From contig NZ_JAOAMU010000002.1 of assembly GCF_025154075.1 (NCBI RefSeq), positions 554,368 to 618,367 on the forward strand: a stretch of DNA of 64,000 nucleotides, given 5' to 3'. Of this stretch, positions 49,382 through 58,060 are shown in pieces. Each line of letters begins with the position of its first letter. The stretch's first letter is position 1. The notes beneath the pieces are model-generated. The model was given only the letters and a program-made list of their open reading frames with translations, ran no database searches and was not told where the DNA came from. The position numbers and the translations under genes are program-made. The stretch is from Chryseobacterium herbae (GTDB taxonomy: Bacteria; Bacteroidota; Bacteroidia; Flavobacteriales; Weeksellaceae).

Positions 49382-50317
49382 ATGGAAAATTTTAACGAAA
49401 AATTTAAACCATTATCCTTTGATCAGGAAGCTGAAGAAATGCTGAAACCTCTTTCCTTTGATAATGAGCAGAAGATCCAGGAAGATTTTGTTCCCATCGC
49501 CAGAACCATTTCAAACGATATCAAGAATAAAGAAAGCAACTTTGTATTTTTCTTCGGAACCTCTGAATCAGGAAAATCAGTGATCCTGTCTTCTATGCTG
49601 TATTATCTGAAATCTCATGCAGGAGTACTGAGACCAAAACTTGGAACGCCCAATACGAAAGAAGCCAATGTTCTGTTATCTGATTTTTTTGAAAATATCA
49701 GGCAGGGGATTTTGCCGGGCAGGTCAACGAGGGACCAGGTTACCCGTCTTGATTTGGTTTTTGAACCCAATAACAGATCTAAAAAGGTAGTTCCGATCGA
49801 CCTTACATTCCTTGAAACTTCAGGAGAGAATCATAATGAAATCAGAAGGGGAGGCAGCTATCACAGCAGCATAGAATCTTTCCTTAATGCGAATGTGCCT
49901 ATTACATTTATTATTGTCACCAGCTACGAATCTGCCCATAAAGAAGACAGTGTGATCAATGAATTTTTAGATGAACTGGAAAGAAAGGGGAAAAACATGA
50001 AATCCGTTAATGCTGTCCTTGTCATTTCCAAATGGGATAAATCCGGTAGGATGGATGTGGAAAGTGCCGAAGAATTGGAAGGTTTTATTTCCGACCGTCT
50101 GCCGATGACCGCACAAAGGATTAACACTTATGGATTAAGCAAATCGTATTACACTATCGGAAGTGTTCAGAATGCAGTTGGGCAGGAAAGGGTCAATCTG
50201 CTCAATCTTTCTACTGCAGAAGTTTTGTCTAAATGGCTTTACAGAAGCATTACAGGCTATGATCTGGATTATGAGGGGACATTTTGGGAACGTTTAAAAT
50301 TTAGTTTTACAAGCTGA
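49382..50317 (+). CDS. P-loop GTPase-like protein
   Basis: A 311-residue soluble P-loop protein. Walker A is FGTSESGKS (58-66), a D-L-T-F-L-E-T-S-G strand (140-148) looks like Walker B/G3, and ISKWDKSG (215-222) corresponds to the N/T-K-x-D base-recognition motif. So GTP is more likely than ATP. The N-terminus carries a duplicated KPLSFD motif (9-14 and 22-27) that may be a docking peptide. It sits between a membrane protein gene (3 bp before) and a coiled-coil gene whose ATG overlaps its stop (TGATG). It resembles GTPases of predicted conflict systems. Confidence 0.75.
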   Translation: MENFNEKFKPLSFDQEAEEMLKPLSFDNEQKIQEDFVPIARTISNDIKNKESNFVFFFGTSESGKSVILSSMLYYLKSHAGVLRPKLGTPNTKEANVLLSDFFENIRQGILPGRSTRDQVTRLDLVFEPNNRSKKVVPIDLTFLETSGENHNEIRRGGSYHSSIESFLNANVPITFIIVTSYESAHKEDSVINEFLDELERKGKNMKSVNAVLVISKWDKSGRMDVESAEELEGFISDRLPMTAQRINTYGLSKSYYTIGSVQNAVGQERVNLLNLSTAEVLSKWLYRSITGYDLDYEGTFWERLKFSFTS

Positions 50318-51909
50318 TGAGTACTACTTACTTTTTTTCTGCATTCGGAACTTTTGGAAATCCGAACGGCTTCCGTCAGTCTTATTTTTTAGGAGGGAAT
50401 GCAGATGTAGTCAGGCATATTAAAACATTTGATTTAAAAACAGATGCCATAAAGCTTTTTCCGGGAACTAAAATCTATGGAATACGCAAGGAACCGGCTG
50501 GCTCATCATCCCTGATTTCTTACGCAATATATACATTTGCAAAGGAACAGAATTCACAGCGGGGCGGCACATTTATAGGGGCAAGTCTGATTTTTGTCGA
50601 TAAAATAGCTTCTGAAAGCCTGATCATTAATGTTCTGGATGAATTTCACCAACATCTGGAAGCGCACAATGTGTCAGAAGGTGTCATTGTCACTAATCAT
50701 TCCGATAAATTTTCCGTAGATCTGCCAAAGGATTATGATAAGATCAGCTTAAATATGAGGGAATTGGGAGATTTAGGTCCAGCTCAGATGAGTAATAATT
50801 ATCTGATGGTTTACAGTGAGACCCATTCATCACAGCTCCAGCAGCATTTCAGCAAGGCAGTTGATCTGTTGAATTCATATGAAATGATTTATTTTACTGA
50901 GAGCCATGAAGTGGCTGAATTTGTAAAGCAGAAAGGGATTTTTAAAATTGTAGACATGAATGGTTTCGACCGGGAAATTCAAAAATGTCATGAAGAAAAA
51001 TCAAAAGCACTTACCAGCTATATTCGGGATCTGGAATTAGAAAAAGAAACTTTGAAGGAAGACCGGAAACAGCTTCTGGATCATCTTGAAAAACAAATTA
51101 TCCAAAATGAAAAGCGACACCAGGAAAACGAAAAGAATATCCGGGAATCTAAAGAAGGAATAACGGCGATCAATACGGAATTTGATCAATACAGCGGAAG
51201 AATTAATGAGCTGATCGGTATTTTAAAATCAAACGGAAAGGTCGAGAATATTAAAAAAGAGCATCTGGAAAGCAGGAAGAAATTTGCAGATAAGATCAGG
51301 CTTAATAGAGATATTGGAACATTCAGTGCAATGGGATCCTCATCGAGTCAGCGAAGTGTAAAGCAGCCTTTGGGAAATAGTCTGGAGGATTTCGGCAGAG
51401 GAGAAAGTAGAGAGAATAGAGGATCTAAGCTGAACGGATACAAAATTGCTTTCTGGAGTCTTCTTCTGTTGTTGGCAATTTCAGCAGTAGGTTATATTAT
51501 GTTTCTTGATGGTGGAAAGATGATAGGATTCCCGATGGAAGAAAATAGGGTAGCCGTTGAAAGCGGTAATACGGATACTGTAGCTGCGGAAAATAAAGAT
51601 TTAGAAACTGCGGTGGAGCCATCTTCCGTAAACCTGAATCCCTTTCCCAATGCAGAATTAAATGAAAACGACTGGCGGTTGGTATCCAAAAAGGCAGCGC
51701 CAGAAACGAAAATAGACAGCTTGATCAGTATTATTTATAAAGAGAATCCTTCAACGGTCAATGATTATTATAAACATCAGAAAAAAGATTATAAGAACCA
51801 CCTTTATTCTCTAAATGATAAAAGTTTTGAAATAAGAGGTTCGGACACGATTCTTAGAGATACTTTAAAGAGAATTCCCAACTATATAAAGCCCGGATCA
51901 ATTCATTAG
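50317..51909 (+). CDS. GTPase-associated coiled-coil membrane protein
   Basis: A 530-residue protein in three parts. The N-terminal ~200 residues form a globular domain (FSAFGTFGNPNGFRQSYFLG; GGTFIGASLIFVD) that recalls GTPase-associated (GAP1-N) domains, though I cannot confirm that. About 215-300 is a long coiled coil (LELEKETLKEDRKQLLDHL). A transmembrane helix lies at about 374-396. A ~130-residue C-terminal tail lies outside the cytoplasm. The TGATG junction with the GTPase gene means translational coupling. Confidence 0.7.
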   Translation: MSTTYFFSAFGTFGNPNGFRQSYFLGGNADVVRHIKTFDLKTDAIKLFPGTKIYGIRKEPAGSSSLISYAIYTFAKEQNSQRGGTFIGASLIFVDKIASESLIINVLDEFHQHLEAHNVSEGVIVTNHSDKFSVDLPKDYDKISLNMRELGDLGPAQMSNNYLMVYSETHSSQLQQHFSKAVDLLNSYEMIYFTESHEVAEFVKQKGIFKIVDMNGFDREIQKCHEEKSKALTSYIRDLELEKETLKEDRKQLLDHLEKQIIQNEKRHQENEKNIRESKEGITAINTEFDQYSGRINELIGILKSNGKVENIKKEHLESRKKFADKIRLNRDIGTFSAMGSSSSQRSVKQPLGNSLEDFGRGESRENRGSKLNGYKIAFWSLLLLLAISAVGYIMFLDGGKMIGFPMEENRVAVESGNTDTVAAENKDLETAVEPSSVNLNPFPNAELNENDWRLVSKKAAPETKIDSLISIIYKENPSTVNDYYKHQKKDYKNHLYSLNDKSFEIRGSDTILRDTLKRIPNYIKPGSIH

Positions 51910-52248
51910 CTTGTTTTGTGCCCCTTGGGAAAAATAATACGGATATAATTCCCAAAGATGCACCATTATGATGCATCTTTTTTTTGGTGTTATGAGATAA
52001 AAATAAATGAAATCCAGAATGATTTTGAAAGGGATTGATTTCGTTTTCAAAAATAAAATCATTTTTTTTACCATCATTTAAGTGCCTTCTATGCCGCCAA
52101 ATAGAGCTGTTTAATTCAAAAAACGACAAAGCAGATAAGGGATGTAAAACGAACTTTGGTATGCATCTTGTTCACTGGTTGGGTGATGTAGAATTTTATT
52201 TTTCCCTCTTTAAATTATGTAAAAAGTACTAATTTATTATAAAATCAT
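51910..52248. other. 339-bp gap
   Basis: It contains the terminator at 51954-51985 and the leader of the secreted-protein gene at 52249 (GAACTTTG near 52153 is a 7-of-8 match to the -7 consensus). No gene seen. Confidence 0.5.
51954..51985 (+). terminator. Terminator of the GTPase operon
   Basis: AAAGATGCA (51954-51962) and TGCATCTTT (51972-51980) form a perfect 9-bp stem followed by a T-run of at least five. Confidence 0.85.
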
Positions 52249-53301
52249 ATGGATAATTTAAATTTTGGTGCCATTAGTGGGAAATTCATTTTCTTGTTAA
52301 TGGCTCTTTTTTACGGCATTGCGGGGGCGCAATGTACAGTTTATACGGGCCAGGCCATGAATCCTGGACAAACCTATTGCCTTACCGGGAACCTTACTTT
52401 AGTTAACGATATCATGATTCCTCAGGATGCTCTTTTGATCATCCAGCCGGGAGCTTCACTTATCGTAAAAGGGATTACGGTGAACGGTAGTTTGGAGATT
52501 GGAGATGCAGGAAGTGTGAAATCGGAAGGGTCAATTATAATTGGGGTTTTTGGAAGTCAGAAGAATTCAAAAGTGAAGCTGGGAACAAAATCCTATCTTT
52601 CGCTTACAGGATCGGTTTCACAGGGAGATCCTACATTTTTGGGAACGTTTCCGGGATCAATGTCTACTATTGACATGGGAACATACAGTGTTGTGGAAAT
52701 ATGCGGAACTTTCAGCCAGCAGTCCACTACCTATCCCTTTGTGAATTATGTAGGAGCTCCTTTGGGAAAAGCTTATTGCATAGCGAAAGCACAGGTGAGC
52801 GGAGGAGGAACTTCCATATTCAGTAATGACAGTCAGATTATAGCCATTGCTATGGATACGGTAACAGGGTTACTACCTGGAAATGCCAGTTTTTGTGGCC
52901 CCAATGCTACCAAAGCTTCGTGTCCTACCTTGTGGCCTGACGGACTTCCTGAAGATAAGTTTGCGTGTGGTTTCGCAGATGAAATTGTTCATGAATTAGA
53001 CGATTACTGTACCAAACCTGCAACTTTGGGGACGCCGGACGGTTTTACTAAAATGGGAATCACGGTACAGCAGAAAACAGCCAGCTGGCCGGAAAATATT
53101 CCCAATGGTTTTCTTGCATTGGAATCAAAAACGAAAGGCTTCGTTATTACCAGAGTGCAGCATGTAAGTCAGACGCCACAGTTAGGAGATGCCGTTGCAG
53201 AGCCTAAAGAAGGAATGCTGGTATATGATATTCAGGACACTTGTGTGAAACTGTACAATGGAACCCAATGGAAATGCATCGAAAGAAGCTGTAATGATTA
53301 A
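52249..53301 (+). CDS. Secreted surface-type protein
   Basis: A 350-residue protein with an N-terminal signal (hydrophobic core ending IAGAQ), then a cysteine-containing beta-helix-like region (NGSLEIGDAGSVKSEGSIII; KVKLGTKSYLSLTGSV). It ends in a short module, GMLVYDIQDTCVKLYNGTQW, which recurs in the next gene's product and is common in flavobacterial surface proteins. No T9SS sorting domain is present. It is probably exported and co-transcribed with the gene 17 bp downstream. Confidence 0.75.
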   Translation: MDNLNFGAISGKFIFLLMALFYGIAGAQCTVYTGQAMNPGQTYCLTGNLTLVNDIMIPQDALLIIQPGASLIVKGITVNGSLEIGDAGSVKSEGSIIIGVFGSQKNSKVKLGTKSYLSLTGSVSQGDPTFLGTFPGSMSTIDMGTYSVVEICGTFSQQSTTYPFVNYVGAPLGKAYCIAKAQVSGGGTSIFSNDSQIIAIAMDTVTGLLPGNASFCGPNATKASCPTLWPDGLPEDKFACGFADEIVHELDDYCTKPATLGTPDGFTKMGITVQQKTASWPENIPNGFLALESKTKGFVITRVQHVSQTPQLGDAVAEPKEGMLVYDIQDTCVKLYNGTQWKCIERSCND

Positions 53302-53318
53302 CTTAATCTGTCAATAAT

Positions 53319-53834
53319 ATGAAACCTATAAAAAATATCAGCATAGCCCTGTCATTAGTAGTTTTTAATACTTTTTATGCCCAAGTAGCTATAGAAAAAG
53401 AAACGGTTGACGGCAACAGCACGGTTTTGGATTTCAATAACACCCCAACCAATACAAAAGGTATTATTCTTCCCGCCACACAAGGACTTCCGACAGGCAG
53501 CCCGGCGAATGGAACCTTTGCTTTTGATAAATCCGACGATAAAATAAAGGTGTACGAAAATAATGCATGGAAAGCCCTGAGCGATACCGGAAATTCATCT
53601 GCAGTTACCGTTAATGCTTCGGATGAAACCGGTAATGGAGTGGTGATCGGTACCCAAACCGGCAGCGCAGATGGTGTACTCGTTCTGGAATCGCCGGATA
53701 AAGCGATGATTCTTCCTAAAATATCTGCACCCCATCTCAACGTGAAAAATCCGTATCCGGGAATGATCTGTTACGATACAGCCAGTAAAACATTCGCTGT
53801 TTTTGACGGAACCGTTTGGAATTACTGGAAATAA
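53319..53834 (+). CDS. Secreted protein with repeated FDGTVW-type modules
   Basis: A 171-residue exported protein with signal peptide ending FYAQ. Two related modules are visible: GTFAFDKSDDKIKVYENNAW near 65-85 and PGMICYDTASKTFAVFDGTV near the C-terminus. Both resemble the GMLVYD...NGTQW module of the upstream protein, suggesting shared binding or folding units. It starts 17 bp after the upstream gene and ends shortly before a strong terminator. Confidence 0.75.
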   Translation: MKPIKNISIALSLVVFNTFYAQVAIEKETVDGNSTVLDFNNTPTNTKGIILPATQGLPTGSPANGTFAFDKSDDKIKVYENNAWKALSDTGNSSAVTVNASDETGNGVVIGTQTGSADGVLVLESPDKAMILPKISAPHLNVKNPYPGMICYDTASKTFAVFDGTVWNYWK

Positions 53835-53853
53835 TAGCAGTGTCAAGCTGTTC

Positions 53854-53890
53854 AAAAAAGCCCTGCATGAATGATACGCAGGGCTTTTTT
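53854..53890. terminator. Bidirectional terminator
   Basis: AAAAAAGCCCTGC (53854-53866) and GCAGGGCTTTTTT (53878-53890) form a perfect 13-bp stem. It serves the plus-strand gene at 53834 and the minus-strand gene at 53889. Confidence 0.9.
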
Positions 53891-54656
53891 ATTTTTTTCT
53901 TCCATACAGGAGGATTCTTTTAAAAGCATAAATAGCAGGAAGTTTCGGAAAATTTCTCTCAATACGCGCTTTAAATTCAGTAGTAAAAGTTTTCTGTTGT
54001 TCCTCGCTAAGTCTTTCCAGATAAGGAATCAATGCTGATCCGGAGATAAATTTAAATAAAGTTTCATGATCCTCCGCAATGATAGGATACACCTTCTGTG
54101 ATAAATTCAGATCCTCAATACCGTTCTCAAATAGGATCTGTGCATATTCATCGATGGTAAGCACAGCAGAAGGACGGTTCCAGCCATTGAGCTGTGTACG
54201 GAAAGGCTCTTCAGTCGCCAGTTCGGAAAGAATAATATTCAGGGTGTTTCCCGGTTGATAAGGCATCTGTACAGCCAGCTGACCGCCGGTATTCAGTTTG
54301 GAAATCAGTTTTGGGAAAAGTTTCTGATGGTTGTCGGACCACTGAAGGGCTGCATTGCTGAAAATAAGATCCCAGTTTTCATCAGCCTCTAACATTTCTT
54401 CAGTGGTAGCAATCCTGAAATGAAGGCGTTCATTTTCCAGCGCCTGAGATTTTTCCAGCATTTCAGGAGATGAATCAATTCCTGTAAAGATGGCATGAGT
54501 CAACTTGTCCGTAAGTATAGAAGTCTGTTCACCTGTACCGCAGCCCAGGTCTACTGCTTTCATTTCTTTTTCATTGGTGATCAGTTCGGCAAGATCGTAA
54601 AACGGTTTAAAACGGATATCTTTAAATTGATTGTAAACATCAGGATTCCAAGGCAT
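53889..54656 (-). CDS. SAM-dependent methyltransferase, trans-aconitate methyltransferase-like
   Basis: A 255-residue class I methyltransferase starting MPWNPDVYNQF, close to the typical Tam start; ATG at 54656 was chosen over 54707 for that reason. The SAM loop VDLGCGTGEQT is followed by TGIDSSPEML and NAALQWSDNHQ, all Tam-like, and the C-terminal ~80 residues are helical as in Tam. Tam methylates trans-aconitate to relieve inhibition of the citric acid cycle. Other small carboxylic acids are possible substrates. Confidence 0.85.
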   Translation of the reverse strand: MPWNPDVYNQFKDIRFKPFYDLAELITNEKEMKAVDLGCGTGEQTSILTDKLTHAIFTGIDSSPEMLEKSQALENERLHFRIATTEEMLEADENWDLIFSNAALQWSDNHQKLFPKLISKLNTGGQLAVQMPYQPGNTLNIILSELATEEPFRTQLNGWNRPSAVLTIDEYAQILFENGIEDLNLSQKVYPIIAEDHETLFKFISGSALIPYLERLSEEQQKTFTTEFKARIERNFPKLPAIYAFKRILLYGRKK

Positions 54657-54976
54657 ATTCAGTAATTTTAAATGGATCTTCAATTTAGCAATTACTGAAT
54701 AGAGCAAAGAATTTTAAGTATTAAAAGATTCTTAAAAGAATGGAAGATGGAGGTTGGAAGAGGGAAGTTACTGGAAGGAGAAAGGGTAATCATTCTCGTT
54801 TTTATTGACTATTTAAAGCTTATTAAGTAAGCCTGAATTTGGAAAACCTTGACAAGGATAGAAAACGTAAGTTAGCCTGAGTCTCAGATTAAGCTAAATG
54901 ATTTACATGAAAAGACTTAGGATTTATTGATAGGCTGAAAGTACATCCATCTCCCATCTTCCCGCTTCCATCCTCT
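54657..54976. repeat. 320-bp gap with GGAAG-rich inverted repeats
   Basis: GAAGATGGAGGTTGGAAG-type sequence at 54736-54770 is imperfectly complementary to the CCATCTTCCCGCTTCCATCC-type sequence at 54940-54977, and related to the repeat at 29142. No gene seen. Confidence 0.45.
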
Positions 54977-55447
54977 TTATAATATCTGCACACTTTCCTT
55001 AATACTGTTCATCACAAAAATACTCTTGGTTTGCCCAATGCCTTCAATTTCAGAAAGTTTATTGATAAAAAACTCATGGAAGTCATCCATATTCGGAGCC
55101 AGAATCTTCAACATAAAATCAAAATCCCCGCTGATGTTGTAAAATTCTACAACCTCTTTAAGTTTTCCTACTTCTTCAATGAATTTTCCGGCTGTTTTTT
55201 TATTGTGAACATTTAAAGCGATCATGCAGATTACCATCATGCCTTTATTCACTTTTTTACGGTCTACCACGGCCGTGTATTCTTTGATGATCCCGAGTTT
55301 TTCCATCCGCTTAATCCGTTCATGAGTGGGTGTTGGGCTTAAATTGATCCTTGCCGAAATATCGCGGACACTCATTTTAGCGTCTTTCTGCAGCAAACGC
55401 AGGATAGAAAGGTCTTTTTCGTCGGGAGTATATTGTTCTGCGGTCAT
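54977..55447 (-). CDS. Lrp/AsnC-family transcriptional regulator
   Basis: A 156-residue regulator. N-terminal helix-turn-helix (DEKDLSILRLLQKDAKMS; INLSPTPTHERIKRMEKLG) and C-terminal RAM ligand domain (VVEFYNISGDFDFMLKI) are typical of Lrp/AsnC. ATG at 55447 was chosen; the in-frame ATG at 55537 would add 30 unrelated residues covering the promoter region. It is divergent from an MFS exporter gene, with 13-bp repeats between them, so it probably controls the exporter and itself. Confidence 0.88.
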   Translation of the reverse strand: MTAEQYTPDEKDLSILRLLQKDAKMSVRDISARINLSPTPTHERIKRMEKLGIIKEYTAVVDRKKVNKGMMVICMIALNVHNKKTAGKFIEEVGKLKEVVEFYNISGDFDFMLKILAPNMDDFHEFFINKLSEIEGIGQTKSIFVMNSIKESVQIL

Positions 55448-55490
55448 TTGTTCTGTTTTTAAGCTTGTTATGATTGGTTGTAGTGTATTT

Positions 55491-55565
55491 GTTCTTTTAA
55501 AATACGATAAATTAACAATGTGTTCCAAATTTAACATATAATTTTGACATATGTTCTTTTAAAAT
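55491..55565. promoter_or_regulatory. Two exact 13-bp direct repeats between Lrp and MFS genes
   Basis: GTTCTTTTAAAAT occurs at 55491-55503 and 55553-55565, 62 bp apart (about six helical turns). A related GTTCC-type sequence lies between them. The second copy fills the promoter spacer of the MFS gene. Probable operator of the Lrp-type regulator. Confidence 0.5.
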
Positions 55566-55573
55566 TAATTTTG
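55543..55573 (+). promoter_or_regulatory. Promoter of the MFS exporter gene
   Basis: TTTG (55543-55546), a 19-base spacer, then TAATTTTG (55566-55573) match the Bacteroidota consensus TTTG-N19-TAnnTTTG exactly. The start codon follows 16 bases later. An overlapping TAATTTTG at 55539-55546 could be a second -7 element. Confidence 0.7.
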
Positions 55574-55589
55574 CAGGAAATTTGAATCT

Positions 55590-56978
55590 ATGAGTACAAG
55601 GAAAAATTTAATATTAATATTAGCATCGGTAGGAACTTTTGTAGAGGCTTTGGATATTGCCATTATTAATTTAACCATTCCTTCTATTCAGGAGCAGTTC
55701 AATATTGGAGCAGAAACCGTGCAGTGGCTGCAAACCCTATATGTATTATTTTTTGGAGGTTTTCTGATCATTGGCGGAAAGCTTTCAGACCAGATTGGGC
55801 GTAAAAAAGTATTCCTAATCGGAGGTCTGATTTTTATGCTGACTTCTTTGGGAGCGGGACTTTCGCAAAGCTTTGAAGTTTTAGCCATTTTCCGTGCCCT
55901 TCAGGGATTGGGAGCGGCTTTGATCATGCCTTCCGCTTTATCCATTGTAACCAATACCTTCAGAGGGGAGCAGGAACGTAACCGTGCAATTGGAGTTTTC
56001 AGCTCGTTTGCCGCCATTGGTTCAGGAAGCGGACTTTCAGTGGGAGGAATTATCAGCACTTATCTGAGCTGGCACTGGGTTTTCCTGATCAATGTTCCTA
56101 TTCTTTTACTGACCCTGATTTTTGCTTACCAATACCTACCTGCGGATGAAAAAAGCGAGGCCGGACAAAAAACAGATCTGGTATCTGGAATGCTGCTTGT
56201 TTTGGGACTGTTAAGCCTTACCTACGGAACACATGAATTGATTCATATCAAAGAAAATCCAATAATGATCATCGGTTCTCTGGTGCTTGCTGTTCTGCTT
56301 TTGGTCGCTGTATTCATTCGATTGAAGTCTGTAGCTCAGCCATTGATTGATCTGAAAATATTTAAGCACCGATCTTTAATGATTTCTAATGCAGTTTTCC
56401 TAACACTAGGAGCGTTTTTCATAGGATTTCTGTTTCTTATTTCATTAATGCTTCAGAAAGATATGGGCCACAGTGCGGCTTCGGCTGGACTGATGCTTGT
56501 GCCGTTCAGTATTATGTCAGCATTGGCAGCGAAATTTGTACTGCCTTATATTTCTAAAAGACTGAGTTCTTCTCAAATGGGCGTATTCGGTTGGAGTTTT
56601 ATGCTGGCCGGAGCTTTATCTTTATTGATTGCGGTGTATATAGGACATCCGCTGGCCGTTGTTTTATTGGGTGCTGCATGTATTTCAGGAATAGGAATGA
56701 CGTTCTGTTTTACGGCACTTTCGGTGATGGGAATTCAGGATGTGGAACCTTCTCATTATGGTGTGGCATCAAGCTTGAGTTCTACTAGTTACTTTCTGGG
56801 AGCGGGGATCGGACTTTCGTTCATGACTTTGATGAGTCAGATCTTTCCTTCAAAATACGCAGTTGGAGATTTGAGTTTAATCATCCTGGTAGGTTATGCT
56901 TTACTGGCTCTTGGAATGCTTCTGTATTTTATCTTTAAAAGTTTAAAAATCAGAGAAACGGAAATTGCGGTTTCGTAA
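55590..56978 (+). CDS. MFS drug exporter, DHA2 (EmrB/QacA) type
   Basis: A 462-residue transporter of about 14 helices. Motif A is GGKLSDQIGRKKVFLIGG; the helix GLGAALIMPSALSIVTNTF and GIISTYLSWHWVFLINVPI are typical of the DHA2/EmrB group, which exports drugs or metabolites by proton antiport. It is divergent from an Lrp-family regulator whose probable operator overlaps its promoter. It ends at a long hairpin (57006-57039). Confidence 0.88.
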   Translation: MSTRKNLILILASVGTFVEALDIAIINLTIPSIQEQFNIGAETVQWLQTLYVLFFGGFLIIGGKLSDQIGRKKVFLIGGLIFMLTSLGAGLSQSFEVLAIFRALQGLGAALIMPSALSIVTNTFRGEQERNRAIGVFSSFAAIGSGSGLSVGGIISTYLSWHWVFLINVPILLLTLIFAYQYLPADEKSEAGQKTDLVSGMLLVLGLLSLTYGTHELIHIKENPIMIIGSLVLAVLLLVAVFIRLKSVAQPLIDLKIFKHRSLMISNAVFLTLGAFFIGFLFLISLMLQKDMGHSAASAGLMLVPFSIMSALAAKFVLPYISKRLSSSQMGVFGWSFMLAGALSLLIAVYIGHPLAVVLLGAACISGIGMTFCFTALSVMGIQDVEPSHYGVASSLSSTSYFLGAGIGLSFMTLMSQIFPSKYAVGDLSLIILVGYALLALGMLLYFIFKSLKIRETEIAVS

Positions 56979-57005
56979 ACGGATTAAAAATATACAAACT
57001 ATATG

Positions 57006-57042
57006 AAAAAGGATCGGCATTATTGTGTCGGTTCTTTTTATT
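57006..57042 (+). terminator. Terminator of the MFS gene
   Basis: AAAAAGGATCGGCA (57006-57019) pairs along its whole length with TGTCGGTTCTTTTT (57026-57039), with three G-U pairs and a 6-base loop. It covers the region before the metallophosphoesterase ATG at 57051 and argues against a start at 57003. Confidence 0.8.
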
Positions 57043-57050
57043 TTAGCAGA

Positions 57051-57797
57051 ATGAAAATACAGATCATCAGCGACCTTCATCAGGAATTCGGATCGACTGA
57101 TTTATTTTTTGATCATGCAGACGTTGTCGTATTGGCTGGAGATATTAATCTTGGGACCAAAGGAATTGAATGGATCAAATCAAAAATAAAAAATAAGCCT
57201 GTCATCTATGTTCTGGGAAACCATGAATATTATAAAGGTTCTTATCCAAAAACATTAAATAAAATCAAACAGGCCTCTGAAGGATCAAATGTATTTGTTC
57301 TTGAAGATGAATCTGTGGATATTGATGGCGTTCGTTTTCATGGAGCAACGCTGTGGACGGACTTTTCTATTTTCGGAAATCCTTTACATTACGGAATGAT
57401 TTGTCAGCCGATAATGAACGATTATAAAAAGATCACGCGGGATCCTTCCTATTCAAAGATGAGGACTATTGATACATTTAAAATTCATCAGTTCTCAAAG
57501 CTTTGGTTACAAGAAAGTCTGGAAAGTTCTGCGGGCTCACAAAATATTGTCGTTACCCATCACGCGCCCAGCATTAAGTCTGTTCCTGAGCAGTATAAAG
57601 AAGATCCTGTAACTTCCGCCTATGCATCCAATCTGGAAAATTTCATCACAGAACATCAACCGCTGTACTGGATTCATGGGCACATCCATACACCAAGCAG
57701 ATATTCCATCGGGAAAACCGAAATTATCTGTAACCCGCATGGTTATATCGATGAAAGATACAATGGCTATGAAAAAGAACTGATTATTGAATTGTAG
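57051..57797 (+). CDS. Metallophosphoesterase
   Basis: A 248-residue calcineurin-like phosphoesterase with all five metal motifs: ISDLHQEFG near the N-terminus, VLAGDINLG, LGNHEYYKG, THHAPS and GHIHTPSRY. It would hydrolyse phosphomonoesters or diesters with a bimetal centre. ATG at 57051 fits the start of the first motif; an in-frame ATG at 57003 lies before the preceding gene's terminator. Substrate is unknown. Confidence 0.9.
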   Translation: MKIQIISDLHQEFGSTDLFFDHADVVVLAGDINLGTKGIEWIKSKIKNKPVIYVLGNHEYYKGSYPKTLNKIKQASEGSNVFVLEDESVDIDGVRFHGATLWTDFSIFGNPLHYGMICQPIMNDYKKITRDPSYSKMRTIDTFKIHQFSKLWLQESLESSAGSQNIVVTHHAPSIKSVPEQYKEDPVTSAYASNLENFITEHQPLYWIHGHIHTPSRYSIGKTEIICNPHGYIDERYNGYEKELIIEL

Positions 57798-58060
57798 AAA
57801 TCGAAACGTTTTTTTTTAAAGAAAAACAAGGCCGCTTCGCTTATTGTAAGAAATACAACAATAGGAATTGCTTTTGTCTTACACTGATAAGTCTACGCCT
57901 TTGTTTATCTTAATAATAGCATTCAAAGAAAATAAATCTTTGTCTTGCTTTGCGATAAAAAATAGTCAATAAAAAAGTTAGAGGAAAAATTCTTCCGACC
58001 ATGACTAGGTTTTGCCCCTTTCACTCAAATACCCTAATTTCGCAGTCTAATCCATCCTCC

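Noticed and set aside
48353..51909. T6SS membrane complex (TssL/TssM-like) near the effector island
   Set aside because: The GTPase is a separate soluble protein, no TssM-like domain follows it, the distance to vgrG is over 35 kb, and the T6SSiii subtype lacks a classical TssM.
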